Shown piece by piece: positions 8,801 to 18,399 of a DNA stretch of 63,227 nt. The notes below the pieces were generated by a model. It saw only the letters and a list, made by a program, of their open reading frames with translations. It was not told the DNA's origin and did not search any database. Within the stretch, counting starts at the first letter, position 1, and each line of letters opens with the position of its first letter. The DNA is from Camelimonas lactis (GTDB lineage Bacteria; Pseudomonadota; Alphaproteobacteria; Rhizobiales; Beijerinckiaceae), in NCBI RefSeq assembly GCF_004342915.1, contig NZ_SLWL01000018.1, positions 1 to 63,227 of the forward strand, given 5' to 3'. The translations under genes were made by a program, and so were the position numbers.

Positions 8801-9424
8801 TCAGATCCCGGAAAGCGCTTGCGACAGGCCCTGCAGGGGAGCGCGGAAGCTGACGGTCCGCGCCCCGTTGCCCGCGCCGATGCTGTACGAGACCTGGACA
8901 GCCCGTCCCTTGTTGATCGCCGCCCGCACCCGGGGCCCTATCTCGAGATAACCAATGCAGACAGCGCCGGTGCATCCCTTGATCGGAACCGGAACCGGGG
9001 CGCCGCCATCCGCGATATCCAGCATCACCGGCTTGCCGGCGTCGATGTTCTGGGGCGCGCGCACGATGAAAAAGGGCTTGCCGTTTTCCGAAGCCGCCAG
9101 CGACCAGCTGAACGCCGTAGATTTATCGGGGCTGGTGATGGTCTGGGAGATATTACAGACGCGTTGTTTTTTCTGGATGTTCTCGTCGCAGATCAACGTC
9201 CAGTAACGGAACGGCCGGATCATGCGCCGGTACTGCCCTACGGGAACGTTGTCTGGCACGACGACATCGGACGGCTTGATGTCGTAGCCGGGAGACGCCT
9301 CGAAAGGCGCCTCCGTCTTTGCTGGTTTGCGAGCGGGTCCGGCGGCGCCGGCTCCGCTCACGGAGAGGCCGGCAAAGGCCAGGGCCAGAATAACGCCGGC
9401 GCCCCGCGCCTTTGCAGAAGTCAT
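8801..9424 (-). CDS. Invasion-associated locus B (IalB) family protein
   Basis: The 207-residue product has a signal peptide (to about residue 27, ...SGAGAA) and an IalB-type domain with a WTLICDENIQ segment, a second cysteine in RVCNISQ, and a later pair in GCTGAVC. IalB proteins are periplasmic or outer-membrane-associated and common in Hyphomicrobiales. Bartonella IalB aids erythrocyte entry, but most homologues have no known role. The start lies 4 nt after the stop of the upstream adhesin gene, so the two are almost certainly co-transcribed. Link to adhesin biogenesis or stability is inference. Confidence 0.82.
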   Translation of the reverse strand: MTSAKARGAGVILALAFAGLSVSGAGAAGPARKPAKTEAPFEASPGYDIKPSDVVVPDNVPVGQYRRMIRPFRYWTLICDENIQKKQRVCNISQTITSPDKSTAFSWSLAASENGKPFFIVRAPQNIDAGKPVMLDIADGGAPVPVPIKGCTGAVCIGYLEIGPRVRAAINKGRAVQVSYSIGAGNGARTVSFRAPLQGLSQALSGI

Positions 9425-9428
9425 GGCC

Positions 9429-12400
9429 TCAGTTTAGCGTGAGGCTGAGGCCAGCCGCAACGCCCCATTGCCGGCCCGAAGAGGTGGCGGAAATGTTGGC
9501 GCGGAGCATCTGGCTCTCGCTGGTGTAACCAAGGCCAATGGCCAGCGCGCCCTCACCGCGCCAGGCGCCGCCGCCAACCGCCATGCTGATCTTGCCTGGC
9601 CTGTTGTCATAGCGAAGCGAGGAAGCGGCGAGACCCACGGCAGCCGCCTGCCGCGCCTCCCTGCGGACATCGCCAATGGCGCCGGACAGGATGCTGAACC
9701 GCTGTTCCGTATAGCTGTTGGCGGCCTGGAGCGTCTCGGCCGACTTCTGGTCGGTATAGGTGTTGGCGCTGGCAAGAGCCCTTGCCGTGCTGTCGTCCGT
9801 ATACCTGTTGGCCGATGCAAGCGCGCCGGCGGAAACGTCCTTCAGCTGCTTCACATTGACTGCGTCATTGTCCGCCACGCCCGTCGCCACATTGGACAGC
9901 AACACCGGCGCATTGGCGTCGCCGCCCTGCAGGGTGATGGAGTTCTTCTTCGCGCCACTGCTGTCCGTGTCATACATCACAGCGTTCTGGCCGAGCACGC
10001 CGACGCTGCTGCCCAGCGATTCGAGCGCCTGGTTGGTCGCGTAAAGCTGCGAACCGTTGATGGCGTCGGTCGACGAGGCGCTGACCCGGCCAGCCGCCAC
10101 ATTGGTCACCGTGCGCTCGGCGCCCTCGCTGCCGAACGAAACCGTGGCTGTCGCGGTTCCGGCGACATCGTAGGTTTTCCCGTTGACCGTCATGGTGCTG
10201 GTCTGGACCGCGGCCTGGGTGGACGACCCGGAGCCGATGGCGACGTCACCCGCATTGGAGGCCGTGGCGTTGGCGCCCAGCGCGATGGAATTGTCACCCT
10301 GAGCCTGGGCGTTCATGCCCGTGGCGATGCTGCCCGCGCCGCTCGCAATGGCCTGGGGACCGATGGCGGTGCTGTTGGCCCCAACCGCCTGACTGTCAGC
10401 CAGCTGGGAGTTGCTGTGGAAGTACTTGATGCCGCCGCCGTTGGCCATGCCATCGACCTGCTGGCCGATTGTCGTCAGCCGGTTATCGACGGCGCCGAAG
10501 CTGTCATAGACCGTGCTGTACTGTTGGCCCTGGATCACATAGGTCGGGCCGTTGACCACGCCATTGGCGCCAACCGTCGCGCCGCCGCCAAGGTGATTGG
10601 CGATTGATGCCGACGCCGCATACAGCTGCGCGCCATTGATCGCTTCCGTGGACGTGCTGCTGACGTCGCCGTTAGCCAGGTTGGCCAACTTCTGCGCCGC
10701 GCCGGGGTTGGCCGCCGTGCCGCCCGCCGCTGTCAGCACCGTGACGTTTGGCGCGTGCGTCCGCTGGACGACGCCGATCGCGCCATTGGCAACGCCGTTA
10801 TCCAGCTCCTTGATCTTCTCGTTGGTCGCATAAAGCTGGCCGCCGTTCACCGCGTCGGTCGACGACGCCGACGTGATGTCACCGGCGGCGACGTTCGCCA
10901 CCTTGAGGTTGCCAGCGTCGATGCCCGTCGCCAGCACGCTCGGCCCGCCGGTGATCGCCAGGCCGTTGGTGGTCAGCGTGGCGTTGCCGGCGGTGACGCT
11001 GGTCACATTCAGATCATCCGCCGTGGCGATGGTCAGATCGCCGCCGTTGCGCGTCACCTTGATGTTCTGGCCATCAAGGAACTGCACCTTGTTGCCCGGC
11101 TTCACCGCCGTCGCCGTGTCGTCGTTGGCCTGGAGATCCCAGCCACGGTTCGCCGTCTCGCCAAGGGTCGTCAGGCTGCTGTTGACCGCGCCGAAGCTGT
11201 CATAGACCGTGGAATATTGCTGGCCCTGGATCGTATAGCTCGGGCCGTTGACCGCGCCATTGGCGCCAACCGTGGCGTTGCCGCCAAGGTGGGTGGCGAC
11301 CGACTGCGACGCCGCGTACAGCTGTCCGCCATTGATCGCTTCGGTGGAGGCGCTATTCACCGCCCCGCCGGCCAGATTGGTCAGCTTCTGCGCCGCGCCA
11401 GGCTGGGCCGCCGTGCCGCCAGCTGCCGTCAGCACCGTCACATCTGGCGTTGCCGCCCGCTGGACGACGCCGATCGCGCCATTGGCAACGCCGTTATCCA
11501 GCTCCTTGATCTTCTCGTTGGTCGCATAAAGCTGGCCGCCGTTCACCGCATCCGTCGACGACGCCGACGAGATGTCACCGGCGGCGACATTCGCCACCTT
11601 GAGGTTGCCGGCGTCAATGCCCGTCGCCAGCACGCTCGGCCCGCCGGTGATCGCCAGGCCGTTGCTGGTCAGCGTGGCGTTGCCGGCGGTGACGCTGGTC
11701 ACATTCAGATCATCCGCCGTGGCGATGGTCAGATCGCGGCCATTGCGCGTCACCTTGATGTTCCGGCCATCAAGGAACTGCACCTTGTTGCCCGGCTTCA
11801 CCGCCGTCGCCGTGTCGCCATTGGCCTGGAGATCCCAGCCACGGTTCGCCGTCTCGCCAAGGGTCGTCAGGCTGCTGTTGACCGCGCCGAAGCTGTCATA
11901 GACCGTGGAATATTGCTGGCCCTGGATCGTATAGCTCGGGCCGTTGACCGCGCCATTGGCGCCAACCGTGGCGTTGCCGCCAAGGTGGTCAGCAATCGAC
12001 TTCGACGCCGCGTAAAGCTGCCCGCCATTGATCGCTTCGGTGGAGCTGCTGCTGACGTCGCCGCCGGCCAGATTGGTCAGCTTCTGCGCCGCGCCAGGCT
12101 GGGCCGCCGTGCCGCCTGCCGCCGTCAACACCGTCACATTTCCGGTTGGCGCCCGCTGGACGACGCCGACCGAACCATTGGCAACCCCGTTATCCAGCTC
12201 CTTGATCTTCTCGTTGGTCGCATAAAGCTGGCCGCCGTTCACCGCATCCGTCGACGACGCCGACGAGATGTCACCAGCGGCGACGTTCGCCACCTTGAGG
12301 TTGCCGGCGTCAATGCCCGTCGCCAGCACGCTCGGCCCGCCGGTGATCGCCAGGCCGTTGCTGGTCAGCGTGGCGTTGCCGGCGGTGACGCTGGTCACAT

Positions 12401-13679
12401 TCAGATCATCCGCCGTGGCGATGGTCAGATCGCCGCCGTTGCGCGTCACCTTGATGTTCCGGCCATCAAGGAACTGCACCTTGTTGCCCGGCTTCACCGC
12501 CGTCACCGTGTCGCCATTGGCCTGGAGATCCCAGCCACGGTTCGCCGTCTCGCCAAGGGTCGTCAGGCTGCTGTTGACCGCGCCGAAGCTGTCATAGACC
12601 GTGGAATATTGCTGGCCCTGGATCGTATATTTCGGGCCGTTGACCGCGCCATTGGCGCCAACCGTGGCGTTGCCGCCAAGGTGGGTGGCGACCGACTGCG
12701 ACGCCGCGTACAGCTGTCCGCCATTGATCGCTTCGGTGGAGGCGCTGTTCACCGCCCCGCCGGCCAGATTGGTCAGCTTCTGCGCCGCGCCGGGCTGGGC
12801 CGCCGTGCCGCCTGCCGCTGTCAGCACCGTCACATTTCCGGTTGCCGCCCGCTGGACGACGCCGATCGCACCATTAACAACGTTGTTGTTCAGGGTCGTG
12901 ACGCGCCCGTCAACCGCTGTCACGGCCTGGTTCGTCGCGAACAGCTGCGAGCCATTCACCGCGTCCGTGCTGTTCGCCGAGATCTGTCCTGCCGCAACGT
13001 TGACAATCTGCCGCTCAGAACCCGCGCTTCCAATGCTGAAGACGCTTGTCGGCCTGGCCCCGGCGAAGCTGTAGTCCACGCCATTGATCTTCACGCTGCC
13101 GACCGCCACGGACGCCCTGGTGGTCGCGTTGCTGCCGATCGCAACCGCATCCACGTGCGACGACACGGCGCCGGCTCCCAGGGCCAGCGCCCGGATGGCG
13201 CTTGCCGTCGTCCCATTGGAGCCAACAGCCACAGCATAATTAGCCGACGCAGTCGTCGCCTCGCCCATAGCCGCGGATTGCTGACCTGTTGCGATGCTGT
13301 GCGAGCCCATGGCCGCCGAGCGGAGGCCCGAGGCTTCGGACATGTCGCCGAACGCGACGGAATGACCGCCGCTGGCGATGGCTCCAACGCCCACCCCCAC
13401 ATCGCGGTCCTTCTGCGCGTCTGACCCGCTGCCAACTTTATAAGTCTGCGCCATGGCGGGCGCGGTCGCCAACACGGCACCAGCGACGCCGCCGACGATG
13501 CCCAGGACACCGATGCCCAGCGCCTTCCGGCTCACGCCGAGGGTCAGGGTCGACAGCCGAAGAACTGACATCAGTCGCCGGCGCGCGCTCCACGCATCAT
13601 CAGCATTTTCGACCCAGCTTCCAAGAAACCGCCGATTACCTACCGGCTTCTGTTTCTTTGAACTTACATAACCAGACAT
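9429..13679 (-). CDS. YadA-like trimeric autotransporter adhesin
   Basis: A 1416-residue trimeric autotransporter (type Vc secretion). The N-terminus is an unusually long signal region of about 78 residues ending in APAMAQ. It is followed by a head of short AVAxG/AxG repeats, necks, and long stalk modules with DAVNGGQLYATN motifs. A C-terminal YadA anchor of about 70 residues forms the outer-membrane pore. Three near-identical 232-residue stalk units lie in tandem. The last residue is Asn (GLSLTLN) instead of the aromatic residue usual in outer-membrane barrels. Start ATG 13679 is preceded by GGGGG at a good distance; 13700 is an alternative. Role: surface adhesion or aggregation; target unknown. 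Confidence 0.93.
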   Translation of the reverse strand: MSGYVSSKKQKPVGNRRFLGSWVENADDAWSARRRLMSVLRLSTLTLGVSRKALGIGVLGIVGGVAGAVLATAPAMAQTYKVGSGSDAQKDRDVGVGVGAIASGGHSVAFGDMSEASGLRSAAMGSHSIATGQQSAAMGEATTASANYAVAVGSNGTTASAIRALALGAGAVSSHVDAVAIGSNATTRASVAVGSVKINGVDYSFAGARPTSVFSIGSAGSERQIVNVAAGQISANSTDAVNGSQLFATNQAVTAVDGRVTTLNNNVVNGAIGVVQRAATGNVTVLTAAGGTAAQPGAAQKLTNLAGGAVNSASTEAINGGQLYAASQSVATHLGGNATVGANGAVNGPKYTIQGQQYSTVYDSFGAVNSSLTTLGETANRGWDLQANGDTVTAVKPGNKVQFLDGRNIKVTRNGGDLTIATADDLNVTSVTAGNATLTSNGLAITGGPSVLATGIDAGNLKVANVAAGDISSASSTDAVNGGQLYATNEKIKELDNGVANGSVGVVQRAPTGNVTVLTAAGGTAAQPGAAQKLTNLAGGDVSSSSTEAINGGQLYAASKSIADHLGGNATVGANGAVNGPSYTIQGQQYSTVYDSFGAVNSSLTTLGETANRGWDLQANGDTATAVKPGNKVQFLDGRNIKVTRNGRDLTIATADDLNVTSVTAGNATLTSNGLAITGGPSVLATGIDAGNLKVANVAAGDISSASSTDAVNGGQLYATNEKIKELDNGVANGAIGVVQRAATPDVTVLTAAGGTAAQPGAAQKLTNLAGGAVNSASTEAINGGQLYAASQSVATHLGGNATVGANGAVNGPSYTIQGQQYSTVYDSFGAVNSSLTTLGETANRGWDLQANDDTATAVKPGNKVQFLDGQNIKVTRNGGDLTIATADDLNVTSVTAGNATLTTNGLAITGGPSVLATGIDAGNLKVANVAAGDITSASSTDAVNGGQLYATNEKIKELDNGVANGAIGVVQRTHAPNVTVLTAAGGTAANPGAAQKLANLANGDVSSTSTEAINGAQLYAASASIANHLGGGATVGANGVVNGPTYVIQGQQYSTVYDSFGAVDNRLTTIGQQVDGMANGGGIKYFHSNSQLADSQAVGANSTAIGPQAIASGAGSIATGMNAQAQGDNSIALGANATASNAGDVAIGSGSSTQAAVQTSTMTVNGKTYDVAGTATATVSFGSEGAERTVTNVAAGRVSASSTDAINGSQLYATNQALESLGSSVGVLGQNAVMYDTDSSGAKKNSITLQGGDANAPVLLSNVATGVADNDAVNVKQLKDVSAGALASANRYTDDSTARALASANTYTDQKSAETLQAANSYTEQRFSILSGAIGDVRREARQAAAVGLAASSLRYDNRPGKISMAVGGGAWRGEGALAIGLGYTSESQMLRANISATSSGRQWGVAAGLSLTLN
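10764..12851 (-). repeat. Three tandem 696-bp repeats inside the adhesin gene
   Basis: The segment CTGGACGACGCCGA recurs at 10764, 11460, 12156 and 12852, exactly 696 bp apart (232 codons). The three units between these points are almost identical in DNA, differing at scattered bases such as AGCTCGGG versus ATTTCGGG. The first part of the unit occurs a fourth time in more diverged form at about 10430-10763. Such repeats can change number by recombination and are hard to assemble. Confidence 0.93.
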
Positions 13680-13900
13680 TTGGCCCCCAGAATCCGGCAA
13701 ATACCGGCAACGATGCAGTTCTGAAGGGGGTATCGTCCGATGCCGAAAACGTGAACGGCGGAGCGTCTCATTTCATACGTCAGCGTGTCTCAAATGCCGC
13801 AGCGGGAGCCAATACACCGGATGCAAGCGCAGCCACGCCATTGCAGCTTGTTGCGTCCGCAGATTGGCTCTATCTGTCTCCATGTCTTGGGGAAAGAACG

Positions 13901-14944
13901 ATGATAGCCGGGGAAGTATTTATTACGACGGATATGATTGCGGCCAGGGACAGGAATGATTTCTGGCGGGGCGTAACCGGACTCGTTTTCGACACCACAG
14001 CAAATACCGATAAAAATGCGCATGTCCTCGAAGGCAGGATACACTCCCGTCCGCTAGGCGCCCTGTTGGTTGGCGAAACAACATTTAATGCACAGAGGTA
14101 TGATCGGAATCGTCGGCTGATACTTCAGACAGACCTCGATTTTTATATGATTCAGGTTTTGACCTCCGGCGGGATGACGGCCGATTTCAACGGGACCGAC
14201 GTCAACGCCGCGCCGGGCGACATCTTCGTGCAGGACATGGCCCAGCCACTCAGCAGCGAGGTTGACGCCGGCTCCAGATTTTCCGTGGTGATTCCGCGCC
14301 GGGAGCTGGAAAAAACCACCGGGTACAGGAATTTGCACGGGGCGCACCTCAGGGGCGACTGGCCGGTGACACAGCTCATAACGCACTATCTCGCGCAACT
14401 TGTTTCGCTGGAAGAGCCGTTGGCCACGGCGCAGGCGTTTGCGGCCCAGGAGGCTCTGATTGTGCTGCTGGCTGGCGCGCTCAATGGCGAAGCGCTGGCG
14501 CACGTGGCGGCGCCCGCGCCCGCTGGCGCCACGTTACGGCAGCGGGTGTTAACATTCATTGAACAGAACCTGGGCTCCGGGGAGCTGACGCCGGACGTCA
14601 TCCAGCGGCGGTTCAATGTGTCGCGCGCCCATCTCTACCGGGCCTTCGCGGCCGATGGCGGCGTCGCCAGGGTGGTGCAGGACAAACGGCTGGACGCCGC
14701 GTTTCTCGAACTGCTCCGGGCGGGACCTTCATCGCGGTCGATTGCGGATATCGCCTACAGCATGGGATTTTCCAGCAGCAACCAGCTGCTCCGCAACTTC
14801 CGCGCGCGCTTCGGCATCACGCCCAGCGAGGCCCGGCATGAGGGGGCGAGGACCCATCCAGGCAAATTGCATACCAGCGATTTCCAGACGCACCTGCAGG
14901 AGTTCGCAAGCGCGCCATCGGGACATCCCGGACCCGCCAGGTGA
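13901..14944 (+). CDS. AraC-family transcriptional regulator
   Basis: The 347-residue protein has an N-terminal effector or oligomerisation domain (about residues 1-200, AraC_binding_2 type). It ends in two helix-turn-helix motifs: FNVSRAHLYRAFA near residue 245 and IADIAYSMGFSSSNQLLRNFRARFG near 285-310, followed by the conserved TPSEAR. ATG 13901 follows GGGGAAAG and gives the usual family length; the frame is open back to 13289, but only through the adhesin gene. It is divergent from the adhesin operon with a 221-bp gap, so regulation of that operon is a natural guess, not shown. Confidence 0.88.
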   Translation: MIAGEVFITTDMIAARDRNDFWRGVTGLVFDTTANTDKNAHVLEGRIHSRPLGALLVGETTFNAQRYDRNRRLILQTDLDFYMIQVLTSGGMTADFNGTDVNAAPGDIFVQDMAQPLSSEVDAGSRFSVVIPRRELEKTTGYRNLHGAHLRGDWPVTQLITHYLAQLVSLEEPLATAQAFAAQEALIVLLAGALNGEALAHVAAPAPAGATLRQRVLTFIEQNLGSGELTPDVIQRRFNVSRAHLYRAFAADGGVARVVQDKRLDAAFLELLRAGPSSRSIADIAYSMGFSSSNQLLRNFRARFGITPSEARHEGARTHPGKLHTSDFQTHLQEFASAPSGHPGPAR

Positions 14945-15295
14945 CGTCTTCCCGGCCATGCGGAGCGCATGAGACGGCGCGCCCGCGGCCTGCATGAACG
15001 ACATTCAGGAAGCCGCGTCATACCGGCCCTGGCGGCCTGGCAGCTGATTTTAAAGAACAGTTTTCTCCCGAAATGGGGCGCCTTGTCAGTCGGCGCTGGT
15101 TGGCGTACTCGGAGCCCCGACAAACCGGAGTGCGCGAGCGGCGACGCATCCGCATTCTGAAACATCCGGACGCCGCACGGCTTACCTGGCCACGACATGT
15201 CATGCTGATCGCAGCCAGGTAGCCGCGGCCGATTAATATTAGCGGTTGCTGGCGCCGCCATGGGCGCCACGCACCCCCATGACGGTGGAATTGCG
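14945..15295. other. acnB upstream region with an inverted repeat
   Basis: No gene is visible in these 351 bp. Near the acnB end there is an 8-bp perfect inverted repeat, TACCTGGC at 15183-15190 and GCCAGGTA at 15214-15221. Between its arms is the palindrome GACATGTC (15194-15201). An AT-rich GATTAATATT (15231-15240) could hold a -10 element. The inverted repeat may be a leader hairpin or operator; no known regulator motif was recognised. Confidence 0.35.
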
Positions 15296-18085
15296 ATGAC
15301 CCTCTACCTGGATTATCTGGCCGAGATCAAAAGCAGGGAGAGCCAGGGCCTCGCACCCAAGCCGATCGACGATGGCGCCCTCACCGCCGAGATCATCGCG
15401 TTGATTGAGGACGCCGGCAACGAACACCGGGCCGACGCGCTCAGGTTCTTCATCTACAATACGCTGCCGGGCACCACGAGCGCTGCTGGCGTCAAGGCCG
15501 CGTTCCTGAAGAAGATCATCCTCGGCGAGACCGTCGTTCCCGAGATCACCCCGGCCTTCGCCCTCGAGCTGCTGTCGCACATGAAGGGCGGCCCGTCGAT
15601 CCAGGTGCTGCTCGACGTCGCCCTCGGTGATGACGCCGCCATGGCCGCCCAGGCCGGCGATGTGCTGAAGACCCAGGTCTTCCTGTATGACGCCGACATG
15701 TTCCGGCTGCGTGACGCTTACAAGGCGGGCAACGCGATCGCGAAGAGCGTGCTTGAGAGCTACGCCCGGGCCGAATTCTTCACCAAGCTTCCCGACGTGG
15801 ACGAAGAGATCAAGGTCGTCACCTTCATCGCCGCCGAAGGCGATATCTCGACCGACCTCCTGTCGCCCGGCAACCAGGCCCATTCGCGCTCGGATCGCGA
15901 ACTGCACGGCCAGTGCATGATCTCGCCGGAAGCGCAGCAGGAGATCGTCGCGCTGCAGAAGCAGCATCCGGACGCGCGGGTCATGATGATCGCCGAGAAG
16001 GGCACGATGGGCGTTGGCTCCTCGCGCATGTCCGGCGTGAACAATGTCGCCCTGTGGACCGGCAAGCCCTCCAGCCCTTACGTTCCGTTCGTGAATTATG
16101 CGCCGATCGTCGCCGGCACCAATGGCATTTCGCCAATCTTCGCGACCACCGTGGACGTGACCGGCGGCATCGGCCTCAACCTGAAGAACTGGACCCGGAA
16201 AACCGGCGCTGACGGCAAGCCGGTGCTGGACGCCGACGGCAACCCGATCCTGGAGCAGCAGTTCTCCGTGGAAACCGGGCGGATTCTCATCATCGACACG
16301 AAGACCAGGAAGCTGCGCGATGCGGACGGCAATGAGCTGGTCGACATCGCCGCCTCCTTCACGCCCCAGAAGATGGAGTTCATGAAGGCTGGCAGCTCCT
16401 ACGCCATCGTCTTCGGCAAGAAGCTCCAGACTTTCGCGGCAGAGACCCTCGGCGTCGAGCCGACCCCGGTGTTCGCGCCGAACAAGGAAATCTCCGTCGA
16501 GGGCCAGGGCCTGACGGCGGTTGAGAAGATTTTCAACCGCAACGCTGTCGGCGTGACGCCCGGCAAGGTGCTGCACGCCGGGTCGGACGTGCGCGTCAAG
16601 GTCAATATCGTTGGCTCGCAGGACACCACGGGCCTGATGACCGCGCAGGAGCTTGAGGCGATGGCGGCCACCGTCATTTCGCCGCTCGTGGACGGCGCCT
16701 ACCAGTCTGGCTGCCATACGGCGTCGGTTTGGGACAAGAAGGCCCAGGCCAACATTCCGAAGCTGATGAGCTTCATGAACAACTTCGGCCTGATCACCGC
16801 CCGCGACCCGAAGGGCGTGTATCACCCGATGACGGACGTGATCCACAAGGTGCTGAACGACATCACCGTGGATGACTGGGCGATCATCATCGGCGGCGAC
16901 AGCCACACCCGCATGTCCAAGGGCGTGGCCTTTGGCGCCGACTCCGGCACCGTGGCGCTGGCGCTGGCCACGGGCGAAGCGACCATGCCGATCCCGCAGT
17001 CGGTCAAGGTGACCTTCAAGGGCGCGATGCAGCCGCACATGGATTTCCGCGACGTGGTGCACGCCACCCAGGCGCAGATGCTCAAGCAGTGCGGCGACAA
17101 CGTCTTCCAGGGCCGCATCATCGAAGTCCACATCGGCACGTTGCTGGCCGACCAGGCCTTCACCTTCACCGACTGGACGGCCGAAATGAAGGCCAAGGCC
17201 TCGATCTGCATTTCGCAGGACGAGACGCTGATCGAGTCGCTGGAAATCGCCAGGTCGCGCATCCAGACCATGATCGACAAGGGCATGGACAACGCCGCCG
17301 GCACGCTGAAGGGCCTGATCGCCAGGGCCGACGCCCGCATCAACGAAATCCGCTCGGGCGAGAAGCCGGCGCTGCGGCCAGATGACAACGCGAAGTATTT
17401 CGCCGAGGTCGTTGTTGATCTGGACCTCATCGACGAGCCGATGATCGCCGACCCGGACGTGAACAACGCCGACGTGTCGAAGCGTTACACCCACGACACC
17501 ATCCGGCCGCTGTCGTATTACGGCTCCGACAAGAAGGTGGACCTCGGCTTCGTCGGTTCATGCATGGTGCACAAGGGCGACATGAAGATCGTGGCCCAGA
17601 TGCTGAAGAACCTCGAAAAGGCCAACGGCAAGGTGGAATTCAAGGCGCCGCTCGTGGTCGCTGCGCCGACCTACAACATCATCGACGAACTGAAGGCCGA
17701 GGGGGACTGGGAGATTCTCCAGAAGTACTCCGGCTTTGAGTTCAACGACAACCAGCCGAAGAACGCGGCGCGCACCGAGTACGAGAACATCCTCTATCTG
17801 GAGCGCCCGGGCTGCAACCTGTGCATGGGCAACCAGGAGAAGGCCGAGAAGGGCGACACCGTCCTGGCCACCTCGACCCGCCTGTTCCAGGGACGCGTCG
17901 TTGAGGATTCCGCCGAGAAGAAGGGTGAATCGCTGCTGGCGTCGACCCCTGTCGTCGTGCTGTCCGCCATCCTCGGCCGCACGCCGAGCACGGCGGAGTA
18001 CAAGGCGGCGGTCGAAGGCATCGACCTGACCAAGTTTGCGCCGCCGAAAGCCGCCCTGCCCGGCTTCCGCTCAGTGCATTACTGA
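15296..18085 (+). CDS. acnB: Bifunctional aconitate hydratase 2 / 2-methylisocitrate dehydratase
   Basis: AcnB isomerises citrate to isocitrate in the TCA cycle and can also act in the methylcitrate cycle. The 929-residue protein is longer than the E. coli enzyme (865) but has the full layout: N-terminal HEAT-like domain, swivel domain, then the catalytic domains. The [4Fe-4S] cysteines are visible as C756 in VGSCMVHKG and C840/C843 in GCNLCMGN. The start is ATG 15296 with GGTGGA upstream; the earlier in-frame ATG at 15260 lacks a site. It is monocistronic, with its own terminator. Many alphaproteobacteria rely on AcnA, so AcnB here is a useful taxonomic hint. Confidence 0.97.
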   Translation: MTLYLDYLAEIKSRESQGLAPKPIDDGALTAEIIALIEDAGNEHRADALRFFIYNTLPGTTSAAGVKAAFLKKIILGETVVPEITPAFALELLSHMKGGPSIQVLLDVALGDDAAMAAQAGDVLKTQVFLYDADMFRLRDAYKAGNAIAKSVLESYARAEFFTKLPDVDEEIKVVTFIAAEGDISTDLLSPGNQAHSRSDRELHGQCMISPEAQQEIVALQKQHPDARVMMIAEKGTMGVGSSRMSGVNNVALWTGKPSSPYVPFVNYAPIVAGTNGISPIFATTVDVTGGIGLNLKNWTRKTGADGKPVLDADGNPILEQQFSVETGRILIIDTKTRKLRDADGNELVDIAASFTPQKMEFMKAGSSYAIVFGKKLQTFAAETLGVEPTPVFAPNKEISVEGQGLTAVEKIFNRNAVGVTPGKVLHAGSDVRVKVNIVGSQDTTGLMTAQELEAMAATVISPLVDGAYQSGCHTASVWDKKAQANIPKLMSFMNNFGLITARDPKGVYHPMTDVIHKVLNDITVDDWAIIIGGDSHTRMSKGVAFGADSGTVALALATGEATMPIPQSVKVTFKGAMQPHMDFRDVVHATQAQMLKQCGDNVFQGRIIEVHIGTLLADQAFTFTDWTAEMKAKASICISQDETLIESLEIARSRIQTMIDKGMDNAAGTLKGLIARADARINEIRSGEKPALRPDDNAKYFAEVVVDLDLIDEPMIADPDVNNADVSKRYTHDTIRPLSYYGSDKKVDLGFVGSCMVHKGDMKIVAQMLKNLEKANGKVEFKAPLVVAAPTYNIIDELKAEGDWEILQKYSGFEFNDNQPKNAARTEYENILYLERPGCNLCMGNQEKAEKGDTVLATSTRLFQGRVVEDSAEKKGESLLASTPVVVLSAILGRTPSTAEYKAAVEGIDLTKFAPPKAALPGFRSVHY

Positions 18086-18163
18086 AAACAGCCTCACGGC
18101 CAGGGCCTGTTGATCAGGGCTACGTTCTGATCGCCGGCCTGACATGAGCCAGGACCCGTGCGC

Positions 18164-18197
18164 GGCGGCGCTCCTTTTTGGGGCGCCGCCTTTTTTT
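18164..18197 (+). terminator. Intrinsic terminator of acnB
   Basis: An 11-bp stem GGCGGCGCTCC / GGGGCGCCGCC (one G-T pair), a TTTTT loop and a run of seven T. It lies about 80 bp after the acnB stop. The remaining 200 bp to the next gene show nothing further. Confidence 0.88.
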
Positions 18198-18399
18198 GGG
18201 CCCGCGAACAGGATGGTGGACCAGGCCGCGTTTGGGCGAGAATCCAGGGCTTGCAGCGCAGACGCGGGGGATATGGCGGGCCGTTGCCCGGGCCGGCAGC
18301 GCCGGAGCAACGTCATATTGCGCAAGAAGCGCCGGCTTCGCTTCGGAGAACCGGTAACATCGCGCGCCCGCAGGCGCGCGACCACGCCCCACGACCGGA

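Noticed and set aside
10764-12851. Tandem repeats as a CRISPR or satellite
   Set aside because: The period is 232 codons in an intact reading frame and encodes adhesin stalk modules.
10755-13424. An 889-codon open frame on the plus strand rich in Arg, Ala and His
   Set aside because: It is exactly antisense to the trimeric adhesin and repeats with its 696-bp modules; composition is that of a shadow frame in GC-rich DNA.
15239-17494. A 751-codon minus-strand open frame
   Set aside because: Antisense to acnB, no recognisable domain, His/Arg/Gly-rich shadow composition.
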